40,020 nt of DNA, from positions 1 to 40,020 of IMG/VR virus record IMGVR_UViG_3300031951_000434. One strand, given 5' to 3'. The position numbers and the translations under genes are program-made. Below are positions 22,950-30,318 of this stretch, one piece after another. Below the pieces are notes generated by a model. That model did not search any database. It was given only the letters and a program-made list of their open reading frames with translations, and was not told where the DNA came from. Within the stretch, counting starts at the first letter, position 1. Every line of letters starts with the position of its first letter. This DNA is from a virus.

Positions 22950-22975
22950 GGGCGGCGGCAACGCGGCTGCCGCCC
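22950..22975 (+). promoter_or_regulatory. Strong hairpin after the capsid gene pair
   Basis: GGGCGGCGGC (22950-22959), loop AACGCG, and GCTGCCGCCC (22966-22975) form a 10-bp stem with one G-U pair. No T-run follows. It could stabilise the upstream capsid mRNA or partly stop transcription, raising capsid output over the downstream tail genes. Confidence 0.45.
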
Positions 22976-22995
22976 ACCTCTCACTGGAGAAGAAG

Positions 22996-23304
22996 ATGAC
23001 ATCCCCGAATATCTCCTGCTTTTCGCTTTCCGCGCCCGGCGTTCAGGTAACGGCGGGTGCCGCGAGCGCCAACGTCGCAATCCCGAATGACGCCAGCGGT
23101 GTCAGGGCGCGCTATGTCCGCATCCTCGCCAACGGCAACTGCTACATCCGGCCCGGCCAGTCGGCGGTGGTCGCGACCGTGAATGACTTCTACCTGAACC
23201 CCAACGAGGGCGTCGTGCTCAACGTGCTGGGCCATACGCACATCGCCTACCTTCAGGACGGCGCGTCGCGCACGATCAACATTTCCCCTCTCGAGGTCGG
23301 CTGA
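22996..23304 (+). CDS. Small structural protein
   Basis: A 102-residue beta-rich protein (CFSLSAPGVQVTAGAASANV, then YVRILANGNCYIRPGQ and VVLNVLGHTHIAYLQDG). The all-beta pattern with a closing TINISPLEV strand is typical of small head or tail decoration proteins. Its stop overlaps the next ATG by one base. GGAGAAGAAG precedes the start. Function is inferred from context. Confidence 0.6.
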   Translation: MTSPNISCFSLSAPGVQVTAGAASANVAIPNDASGVRARYVRILANGNCYIRPGQSAVVATVNDFYLNPNEGVVLNVLGHTHIAYLQDGASRTINISPLEVG

Positions 23305-23660
23305 TGTCGAACGACTACAAGTTCCTCGTCATCGACGACGGCAAGGAGACGGGCATCCGCGAGGAGATGAAGTTCGACTGGTCCTCGGATCAGGTGCTTC
23401 GCCGAACCACCTACCTGCCATCGACCGGCATCAACGAGACGCTCGATGCCAACAAGCAGTTCCTGAACAACGGCTACTCGCCGTCGCGTGACCTGCAGCA
23501 CGTCGCCTCCATCCCCATGGCCGTCATCGGCCTCTGGATCGAGCGCTACGGCGTCGACCCGACGCAGAAGGGCAACGAGAAGCTTCTCGCGCGCCTGCTC
23601 AACGACCCGGAGTGGAGCGAGCTGCGCACCGGGCGCGGTGTCTTGCAGTTCAAGGAGTAG
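23304..23660 (+). CDS. Conserved head-tail module protein
   Basis: A 118-residue protein (SNDYKFLVIDDGKETGIREEM, then IPMAVIGLWIERYGVDP and LLARLLNDPEWSELRTGRG). I recognise the pattern from small proteins between capsid and adaptor genes of SU10-like podophages, without a defined function. Start overlaps the previous stop (TGATG), and the adaptor gene starts four bases after its end. Confidence 0.6.
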   Translation: MSNDYKFLVIDDGKETGIREEMKFDWSSDQVLRRTTYLPSTGINETLDANKQFLNNGYSPSRDLQHVASIPMAVIGLWIERYGVDPTQKGNEKLLARLLNDPEWSELRTGRGVLQFKE

Positions 23661-23663
23661 CGC

Positions 23664-24329
23664 ATGCCTCTCACGAACCTCTCCGAGCTCCGGTCAGCCA
23701 TCGCCGACTTCGGCACGGGCCGAACCGATCTCTCGAACAGCGTGATCGACAACTTCATCACGCTCGCCGAGCACGACATCGAGCACGGGACGTACACCGA
23801 AGGCGGCGGCGTCACGTCGCCCGCCTTGCGCGTGCGCCAGATGGAGCAGACGACGAACCTGACGCTGTCGGGAGAGTTCACGAACCTGCCGTCTGACTAC
23901 CTCCAGATGCGCGAGGTGTCGTGGGTCTCGCAGACAAACAAGCCGCCCCTCAAGTTCGTGACGCCGGAGGCATTCGACAGCACGTTTCGGTCGACGTCGA
24001 GCGGCCCCGCCAAGGTGTGGACCGTGGTCGGGAACCAGCTCCGCGTCGGGCCCGCCGCGAGCGGATCAGACACGCTGCGCCTGACCTACTACGCGGCGAT
24101 CCCGTCCCTCGTCGACAACGGCACGAACTGGCTGATGACGGGCTGGCCCAATGCGTACCTCTATGGCTCCCTTCGGCACCTCGCGCCGTATATTGGGGCG
24201 ATGGACTTCCTGCCCGTGTGGCAGTCGGCATACCTCTCGTCCGTCTGGGCGATCATCCGCTCTCAGAACGCGGGATCGTTCTCGGGCACGTCGATGGCGC
24301 AATCGAACGCAGGCATCACAATCGCATGA
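23664..24329 (+). CDS. Head-tail adaptor, SU10 adaptor-like
   Basis: A 221-residue adaptor expected to sit as a ring under the portal. The pattern TNLSELRSAIADF, LITLAEHDIE-type helix (FITLAEHDIEHGT), LPSDYLQMREVSW, LRLTYYAAIPSL and WLMTGWPNAYLYGSLRHLAPYI is characteristic of the SU10-type adaptor family. It follows the conserved 118-residue gene and overlaps the nozzle gene by an ATGA. Assignment by sequence pattern plus order. Confidence 0.8.
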   Translation: MPLTNLSELRSAIADFGTGRTDLSNSVIDNFITLAEHDIEHGTYTEGGGVTSPALRVRQMEQTTNLTLSGEFTNLPSDYLQMREVSWVSQTNKPPLKFVTPEAFDSTFRSTSSGPAKVWTVVGNQLRVGPAASGSDTLRLTYYAAIPSLVDNGTNWLMTGWPNAYLYGSLRHLAPYIGAMDFLPVWQSAYLSSVWAIIRSQNAGSFSGTSMAQSNAGITIA

Positions 24330-25846
24330 CGCCCTTCGGAGAGTACCTGCCCGACATGAGAGGTGGCCTCGAGACGGTGGTGGCGGGCAAGAACGTCTAC
24401 CCGACGTCGAGCGGCCTCTACGCGCCCGTCCCGGCCTTCTCGGTCACGCCCGCTAGCCTTGCCACGCGCGTGCAGGGCTCCACCCTTGCTGTCGACAAGG
24501 ACTTCAACGTGTCGGCCTACATCGGGACAGGCACGGGTCTCGCCAAGCTTGCCGCTGGCGGATCATCGTGGACGGACGTCACCAAGGCGGGCGGGTACGC
24601 GACCGGAGCGGCAGAGCAGTGGGAGTTCGCGCAGTTTGGCAACCGCCTCGTCGCGACCAACTTCGCCAACCCGGTGCAGACCGTCGAGCTCACGACGGGC
24701 GGCGCCTTCGCCGACCTGTCCGCTGGCGCTCCCCGCGCGCGGCGCGTCGCCGCCGTCAATCGCTTCGTGATGCTCGGCAACACCACGGACGCGACGTACG
24801 GCGCGCGCATCAACCGCATCTGGTGGAGCGCCATCGACGACGCCACGAGCTGGCCGACACCGGCGACATCGTCCGCCGCAGCCGTCCAGAGCGGCTTCGT
24901 CGACATCTTCGGGAACGGCAACGGCATCCAAGCGATTGCGCCGAGGGTCGGCGCGCTCGACGCCATCATCCTGCAGGAGCGCGCCCTCGTGCGCTGCCAG
25001 TATGTCGGCCTGCCGGACGTGTTCTCGATCCAGCCCCTTGAGGGCGCTCGCGGGTGCCCCGCTCCGGGCAGCGTGAGCGTCATCGGCGGCATGTTGTACT
25101 ACCTCGGCGAGGACGGCTTTTACGCCTGCGACGGCGCGCAGAGCATCCCGATCGGGGCGGGCAAGGTCGACGACGCCTTCTGGGGCGACGTCAATCAATC
25201 CTTCCTGCACCGCATCAACGCGGCATACGACAACGAGAGCCAGTGCTGGCTTGTCGGCTACCCCTCAATGGCTTCTGCGCAGGGCGACATCGACCGTGTC
25301 CTCGCCTTCAACGTGATGACGCGGCGGTGGGCGCCCGCGTGGCAGGTCAACATCAGCCACCTCACGCGCCTCGCGTCGGTCGGGTACACCCTTGAGCAGC
25401 TCGACGCCTTCTTCCCGTCAGGCTCGGGAGGCATCGACGGCGCGGCGCAGGCATCCTTCGACAGCCGCGCCTTTGCGGGCTCCAACAAGCCGCTCATTGC
25501 CGGGTTCTCGACGTCTCACCAGCTTGGGTACTTCTCGGGCGCCAACCTTGAGGCGGAGCTCGAGACGGGCGATACGGAGGCCGAGGACAAGCGCCTGATG
25601 ACGACCGGCATCCGGCCTTACGTGGAGGGCGCTGGCGTCACGAATATCACTTGCAGGGTCGGCTACAGGGACACGAAGAATGCCAACGTCGCCTACACGA
25701 ACGCCGTCGGCCTCAATCGCGCCCTCCTGTCTCCGATCCGTCAGAACGCGCGCTTCACGCGCGCCGTCGTGACGGTCTCTGCGGGCTCCACATGGCGACA
25801 TTTACAAGGTTTCGATTTCAACCAGACGGTCGCTGGGAGCATGTGA
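24326..25846 (+). CDS. Tail nozzle/tubular protein
   Basis: A 506-residue beta-rich protein. The start MTPFGEYLPDMRGGLETVVAGKN and repeated blade-like strands (WEFAQFGNRLVATNFANPVQ, VAAVNRFVMLGNT, RIWWSAIDDATSW, LYYLGEDGFYACDGAQ) fit the propeller-type tail nozzle of podoviruses. The nozzle closes the tail tube below the adaptor and opens at infection. It overlaps the adaptor gene by ATGA and the next gene by TGATG, so stoichiometric coupled translation is likely. Confidence 0.75.
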   Translation: MTPFGEYLPDMRGGLETVVAGKNVYPTSSGLYAPVPAFSVTPASLATRVQGSTLAVDKDFNVSAYIGTGTGLAKLAAGGSSWTDVTKAGGYATGAAEQWEFAQFGNRLVATNFANPVQTVELTTGGAFADLSAGAPRARRVAAVNRFVMLGNTTDATYGARINRIWWSAIDDATSWPTPATSSAAAVQSGFVDIFGNGNGIQAIAPRVGALDAIILQERALVRCQYVGLPDVFSIQPLEGARGCPAPGSVSVIGGMLYYLGEDGFYACDGAQSIPIGAGKVDDAFWGDVNQSFLHRINAAYDNESQCWLVGYPSMASAQGDIDRVLAFNVMTRRWAPAWQVNISHLTRLASVGYTLEQLDAFFPSGSGGIDGAAQASFDSRAFAGSNKPLIAGFSTSHQLGYFSGANLEAELETGDTEAEDKRLMTTGIRPYVEGAGVTNITCRVGYRDTKNANVAYTNAVGLNRALLSPIRQNARFTRAVVTVSAGSTWRHLQGFDFNQTVAGSM

Positions 25847-26184
25847 TGGCGATCAGGGCTCCGGCGCAGACCGCCTCGACGTCGACCATCCTCGCGTGGG
25901 TCAAGGACGTCGCCGACATCATCACGGCCATGCAGCGAGGCAGGCACAATAACGTCGGCACTGTTACGCTCACGGCGAACAGCGCCACAACCACACTGAC
26001 GGACGCGCGCATCGCGGCTGACAGTGCCGTCATTATCGTGCCGACAACGGCAAACGCATCAGCGGAGATTGGCGCGGGAACGCTACATATCTCCGAGATC
26101 GGTCGCGTGAACGGATCAATCGTGATCACGCACGCCAACAACGCGCAGGCAGACAGGACATACCGCTATGCGATCATGGGGTGA
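25846..26184 (+). CDS. Small tail-associated protein
   Basis: A 112-residue protein. An N-terminal helix (TILAWVKDVADIITAMQRG) is followed by beta strands (VGTVTLTANSATTTL, SAVIIVPTTANASAEIG, ending TYRYAIMG). The PTTANA motif recurs in small proteins encoded after nozzle genes in podoviruses. Likely a tail structural component. Start overlaps the previous stop by one base. Confidence 0.6.
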   Translation: MAIRAPAQTASTSTILAWVKDVADIITAMQRGRHNNVGTVTLTANSATTTLTDARIAADSAVIIVPTTANASAEIGAGTLHISEIGRVNGSIVITHANNAQADRTYRYAIMG

Positions 26185-26187
26185 CAA

Positions 26188-26586
26188 ATGAGCTTTGGCA
26201 GGAAGAAAAAGCGCGCGCCCGCGCCTCGGCAGTACGAGCAGAACCCGTACGGCAATTTCCAATCCGGCTTCCGGCCCTATCCGGCTGGTGGCTTCACGCT
26301 CCAGCCCGAGGGCAACTTCTGGAACGGCAATGACTTCTACATGCCGGGCATCAACGCATCGTCGCCGACAATGCGCTCGATGCTCACCATGCCGCGCGAG
26401 GGCGGGATGGGCGCGGTCTCTGATGCCGACCGCAATTTCATGATGCCGCAAGGCGAGCCCATGCGCACGCCGCAAGGGCCGGGCGTGGGAGGCTTGAGCC
26501 CGCAGGCGCTCATGGAGATGTCTGCGGGCGCCGGTCAGCCCGCGATGGACCCGAGGCAGATGCTGCTGTCGAGGCTCAAGGGGTGA
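26188..26586 (+). CDS. Hypothetical low-complexity virion-module protein
   Basis: A 132-residue protein with few hydrophobic residues, rich in Gly, Pro, Met and Asn (KKKRAPAPRQYEQNPYGNF, MPQGEPMRTPQGPGVGG). It is probably disordered. The Met/Pro/Gln composition resembles the inserts in the portal and in the transglycosylase protein of this phage. Function unknown; position suggests a minor virion or ejection component. Confidence 0.55.
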   Translation: MSFGRKKKRAPAPRQYEQNPYGNFQSGFRPYPAGGFTLQPEGNFWNGNDFYMPGINASSPTMRSMLTMPREGGMGAVSDADRNFMMPQGEPMRTPQGPGVGGLSPQALMEMSAGAGQPAMDPRQMLLSRLKG

Positions 26587-26588
26587 CC

Positions 26589-27038
26589 ATGACGGAGGAG
26601 GCAGTGCAGGGCGAGGACGGCGCCGTCGACATCGTGCCGGTCCACCCGAGCAAGGTGCACATGGTGTGGGATCAGGTATCGCCGTGGCTTGAGAAGGCGC
26701 TCGAGCACGGAGACGGGCTCTACTCGTCGAGCGACATTCTCGAGCACATCATGTCTCAGGCGTTCATCCTCTGGGTGGCCGTCAAGGACGAGGAGATCGT
26801 CGGCATGAGCATCGCCAGCATCGACGTCTATCCGCAGAAGACCGTCGCGAGCGTGAGGTGGACCGGAGGCAAGGCCCACGCCGGTCGTGATTGGCTCTTG
26901 CCGATGGTCGACGAGCTCAAGCGGTGGGGCAAGCATTTCGGGGCGTCGCTTCTTGTCGGCGGTGGCCGCAAGGGGTGGCTCAGGGGGCCGTACGGGTTCA
27001 AGCAGTCGCAGATCATCTTTGAACAGGACATCGCATAA
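26589..27038 (+). CDS. GNAT-like protein of the ejection module
   Basis: A 149-residue protein with a GNAT acetyltransferase-like layout: MVWDQVSPWLEKAL, AFILWVAVKDEEIVGMSIASID (central strands), and GASLLVGGGRKGWLRGPYGFKQ (C-terminal). The classical acetyl-CoA loop is not clear. Similar GNAT-like proteins are encoded near tail genes of T7-like phages, including internal virion protein gp13-like positions. I prefer ATG 26589 with AAGGGG upstream; a GTG at 26583 overlapping the previous stop is equally possible. Enzyme activity is uncertain. Confidence 0.6.
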   Translation: MTEEAVQGEDGAVDIVPVHPSKVHMVWDQVSPWLEKALEHGDGLYSSSDILEHIMSQAFILWVAVKDEEIVGMSIASIDVYPQKTVASVRWTGGKAHAGRDWLLPMVDELKRWGKHFGASLLVGGGRKGWLRGPYGFKQSQIIFEQDIA

Positions 27039-28072
27039 TGAGCAAGGGCGGCGGCAAGCAGACGCAGACACAGACATCAGACCCGTGGGGTCCATCGCAG
27101 CAGTACATCGCTGGCGCGCTTGGTGACGCCGCGAAGTGGTACGGGAGCGACTACGGTCGCCAGTACTTTCCGGGCTCGACCGTGGTCCCCTTCAATCCGA
27201 TGACGGAGCAGGCTCTCGGCATGACGGCCCAGCGCGCCATCAACGGCTCGCCGCTCATGCAGGCCGCGCAGCAGCAGAACCTCGCGACGCAGCGCGGCGA
27301 CTTCCTGCGGCCCGACAGCAATCCCTTCCTGAGCCAGACCTTTGACACGGCGGCGGGAAAGGTGCGCGGCGCGCTCGACAGCCAGTTCAACCGAAACAAC
27401 TCATACGGAGGGTCGATGCATCAGGGCGCGATGGCCGACAACCTCAACAACCTCGCGTCGCAGATGTATGGGCAGAACTACAATCAAGAGCGCGACCGCA
27501 TGACGGCGGCGACCACGTTCGCGCCGCAGCTCGCGCAGCAGGACTACTACGACGCGGGCCGCCTCGCAGCCGTCGGAGACGCCTATCAGCAGCAGGCGGG
27601 CAACTACGTCAACGACGCCATGCAGAGGTGGGACTTCTACCAGAACCAGCCCTTCCAGCGGCTCCAGCAATTCGCGAGCCTCATCAACCCCGTGGCGGGC
27701 ATGGGCGGCACGCAGGTCGGCCAGACCAAGCAGCCATCAAACACGCTCTCCAACATCATCGGCATCGCGTCGACGGCTGCGGGCCTGCCGATCTGGTCAG
27801 ACCCCGCCGTCAAGGACGACATCGTGCGCGCAGACGACGACGAGGTCATCGAGGCCGCGTCGAAGGCGCCCGGATACACCTACACCTACAAGACCGACGC
27901 CGACAAAGAGCTCCGCATCGGCCCGATGGCTGATGAGTACGCGGCTGCCTACGGCGGCGACGGCAAGACCATCTTCATGCCGCAGATGATCGGCGCGATG
28001 TGGACGGCGATGAGCGCGATGGCGCGCAAGATCAGGGAGCTGGAAAGCGAGCAAAAGGAGCGCGGGCGATGA
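27038..28072 (+). CDS. Virion protein with C-terminal S74 chaperone-like domain
   Basis: A 344-residue protein. The N-terminal part (SDPWGPSQQYIAGALGDAA, Gln/Asn-rich to about 220) is typical of podovirus ejection-module proteins. The C-terminus (254-340) matches the S74 intramolecular chaperone: S254-D-P-A-V-K259 gives the Ser/Lys pair five residues apart, followed by GYTYTYKTD, RIGPMADEY and a terminal coiled coil (MARKIRELESEQ). S74 domains trimerise their carrier and cut themselves off just before the serine. Whether cleavage occurs here must be tested. Start overlaps the previous stop (TAATG). Confidence 0.7.
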   Translation: MSKGGGKQTQTQTSDPWGPSQQYIAGALGDAAKWYGSDYGRQYFPGSTVVPFNPMTEQALGMTAQRAINGSPLMQAAQQQNLATQRGDFLRPDSNPFLSQTFDTAAGKVRGALDSQFNRNNSYGGSMHQGAMADNLNNLASQMYGQNYNQERDRMTAATTFAPQLAQQDYYDAGRLAAVGDAYQQQAGNYVNDAMQRWDFYQNQPFQRLQQFASLINPVAGMGGTQVGQTKQPSNTLSNIIGIASTAAGLPIWSDPAVKDDIVRADDDEVIEAASKAPGYTYTYKTDADKELRIGPMADEYAAAYGGDGKTIFMPQMIGAMWTAMSAMARKIRELESEQKERGR

Positions 28073-28551
28073 GCAGTGGCATTGGTGGTGGTGGCGGCGG
28101 CAAGTCGGGCAAGAACCTGTTTCAGTCGCTCGGCATCAAGGGCAAGCCGCTCATCGGTGGCGGCCCGGAGGGCGTGGACCCGAACTCGTTCGAGGGCATC
28201 ATGGGCAACCCCGCGATGCGCTTCGGCATGGGCATGCTCAAGCGCGCCGGTGAGGGCGGATCGTTTGGTCAGCACTTGGCAGGCTCCATCGACGACGTCG
28301 CCAGTGGCTACGACAAGGACGAGGAGCGCGCCATGAGGCGCATGCAGATGGAGCAGTACCGTGCGAGCGCCGCGAAGATGAAGTCGATCCTCGGCGGCGA
28401 CGACCCGGAGGCGTCTGGATCGGGCGGTGAGGTTGCCTACAGTCCGCCACCGTCTGGCGCGAAGGCGCCCAGCCGCTTCGTGACAGACGACGTCTATGAC
28501 CCGACATTCGCCATTCGCGCGCGCCGTCGTGGGGGGCTCGGAGCACGATGA
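28069..28551 (+). CDS. Ejection-module protein, paralogue of the next gene's N-terminus
   Basis: A 160-residue protein beginning SSGIGGGGGGKSGKN. Residues 45-95 (IMGNPAMRFGMGMLKRAGEG, FGQHLAGSIDDV, RAMRRMQMEQY) resemble residues 27-80 of the transglycosylase protein encoded immediately downstream. The C-terminus is basic and disordered (IRARRRGGLG). Both overlaps (28069 with the previous stop, 28551 with the next start) indicate coupled translation. Function unknown; probably a virion or ejection component. Confidence 0.6.
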   Translation: MSSGIGGGGGGKSGKNLFQSLGIKGKPLIGGGPEGVDPNSFEGIMGNPAMRFGMGMLKRAGEGGSFGQHLAGSIDDVASGYDKDEERAMRRMQMEQYRASAAKMKSILGGDDPEASGSGGEVAYSPPPSGAKAPSRFVTDDVYDPTFAIRARRRGGLGAR

Positions 28552-30317
28552 TCCCTCCCGGCACCGTTCCCGGCGTGCGGCCACCACAAGCGCCGCAGGC
28601 AGACGATCAGGACTTCCTCACGCGCGTCATGAAAGACCCGTGGTTCCGGCTCGGAATGGCGATGCTCGAGCAGGGCGGCGGGCCCGGAACGACGGGACAG
28701 CACGTCTCGCGCGCCGTCGAGAAGGTTCAGGGGCAGGTCGATGGCGACATGGCGCGTGAGATGCGCGCCAGCCAAGCGGCGCTCACGCGAGACATGCAGG
28801 GCAAGGCCCTCGAGCTCATGGGCGGCGGGCAGCCTCAGATGCCCCAGATGCCCCAGCCGGGCATGCCTCAACCTCCCCAGCCGCCGCGCGTGGCCCCGCA
28901 GGCCGCACTGACGCCGCCATCCGTCGCGCCGCGCATCGACCCGGTCGCGAACCCGTCGAGCGACATCAAGCTGTCGTTCAAGGTGCCGGAGCAGTACGAG
29001 CCGATGATCCGGCGCGCCTCGCAGATGTACGGCATCCCCTACAACATCCTCGCCGCTCAGGCGCAGCACGAGAGCGCCGGGACGTGGAACCCGAACGTCA
29101 AGGGCCAGATGGGTGAGATCGGCATTCCTCAGTTCATGCCCAAGACGGCCAAGGCGTACGGCCTGATCGGAGAGGACGGGACCGACCGCCGCAACGACCC
29201 CGAGCTCTCATTCAACGCCCAAGCGCGCCTCATGCGCGACAACCTCGACCGCTCAGGCGGCGACATGGCCCGAGCGCTGCACCTCTACAATGCCTCGCCG
29301 AACAACCCCGCCGGGGCGCGCTACGCGCAGAAGGTGCTCGCCCTCGCGGGCGCGGGCGATGACGCAGCTGGCAGCGGCGCTCCGCCACCGGCGCCCAGCG
29401 CGCCTGCGTCGAGCGCGGAGCCGCCCCCCGACGTCAAGCAGATGATCATCTTTCAGGCCCTCTCCTCGAGCAACAACGACCCGACGAAGTTCGTGGGCGA
29501 GTACTACAAGCTCCTGTCGCAGTGGCGCTCCGAGCAGGGCAAGGCGGACAGGAACCTGAGCGACCAGATCATCGTCAAGGGCTTCGAGAACACCCTCGCC
29601 ACGGGTCGCGATAAGGAGAAGGCGCGCACCGAGGTCAACAATGCCGGAGACTTGGCGACCAACAAGGCCATCGGCGAGGGGCTCGGCAAGCGGTACGAGG
29701 ACATCCGCACGGCTGGCGTTGCCGCTCAGACGAAGATCGACCGCCTCAACCTCTTGCAGGACATGCTCGGCAGGGGCTTCCAAGGGCGCGGCGGCGAGAC
29801 CGTTGCGCAGCTCGTGCGCATCGGCGCGTCCCTCGGCTTTGAGGGCATGGACGAAAAGGCATCCGCCGCCGACGTGGCGTCCTCGCTCATCAACCAGATG
29901 GCGCTGTCCTTCCGCTCCACGGCGAGCGGTGAGGGCATGCCGGGCGCGATGTCCGACGCTGACCGCACCTTCCTGATGAGCCTGCCGCCGGGCTTTGAGA
30001 AAACGCCGGGAGGCAACCGCGTCCTCATCGAGTTCTACAAGCGCATGGCAATGCGCGACCAGACGGTCGCTCGCATGGCGCGCGCCTACAAGAAGAAGAA
30101 TGGAGCTTTCGCGGACGACTTTGAGGATGAGCTCTACGAGTACAACATGGCGAACCCGCTCTTCAAGCCGGGCGAGTTGCAGCAGCTGATTGGCGTGAAG
30201 GCGCCACCGGCAGCCATCCAGCAACTGCGCATGAACCCGACTGCGGCGGAGCGCAAGCTGTTCGACGACACCTTCGGGCCGGGGTCGGCAGACGCCGCCC
30301 TCAAGGGAGGAAAGTGA
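28548..30317 (+). CDS. Internal virion protein with lytic transglycosylase domain
   Basis: A 589-residue ejection protein. Residues 148-260 form a soluble lytic transglycosylase domain: catalytic Glu175 in QAQHESAGTW, GEIGIPQFMPKTAKAYG (189-205), and ALHLYNAS (243-250). It would open a local hole in peptidoglycan as DNA enters. Residues 95-113 form a Met/Pro/Gln-rich linker, and 290-589 a long helical region that may build the periplasmic channel. The N-terminal 80 residues resemble the preceding gene product. Its ATG overlaps the previous stop (ATGA). Confidence 0.85.
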   Translation: MIPPGTVPGVRPPQAPQADDQDFLTRVMKDPWFRLGMAMLEQGGGPGTTGQHVSRAVEKVQGQVDGDMAREMRASQAALTRDMQGKALELMGGGQPQMPQMPQPGMPQPPQPPRVAPQAALTPPSVAPRIDPVANPSSDIKLSFKVPEQYEPMIRRASQMYGIPYNILAAQAQHESAGTWNPNVKGQMGEIGIPQFMPKTAKAYGLIGEDGTDRRNDPELSFNAQARLMRDNLDRSGGDMARALHLYNASPNNPAGARYAQKVLALAGAGDDAAGSGAPPPAPSAPASSAEPPPDVKQMIIFQALSSSNNDPTKFVGEYYKLLSQWRSEQGKADRNLSDQIIVKGFENTLATGRDKEKARTEVNNAGDLATNKAIGEGLGKRYEDIRTAGVAAQTKIDRLNLLQDMLGRGFQGRGGETVAQLVRIGASLGFEGMDEKASAADVASSLINQMALSFRSTASGEGMPGAMSDADRTFLMSLPPGFEKTPGGNRVLIEFYKRMAMRDQTVARMARAYKKKNGAFADDFEDELYEYNMANPLFKPGELQQLIGVKAPPAAIQQLRMNPTAAERKLFDDTFGPGSADAALKGGK

Positions 30318-30318
30318 C

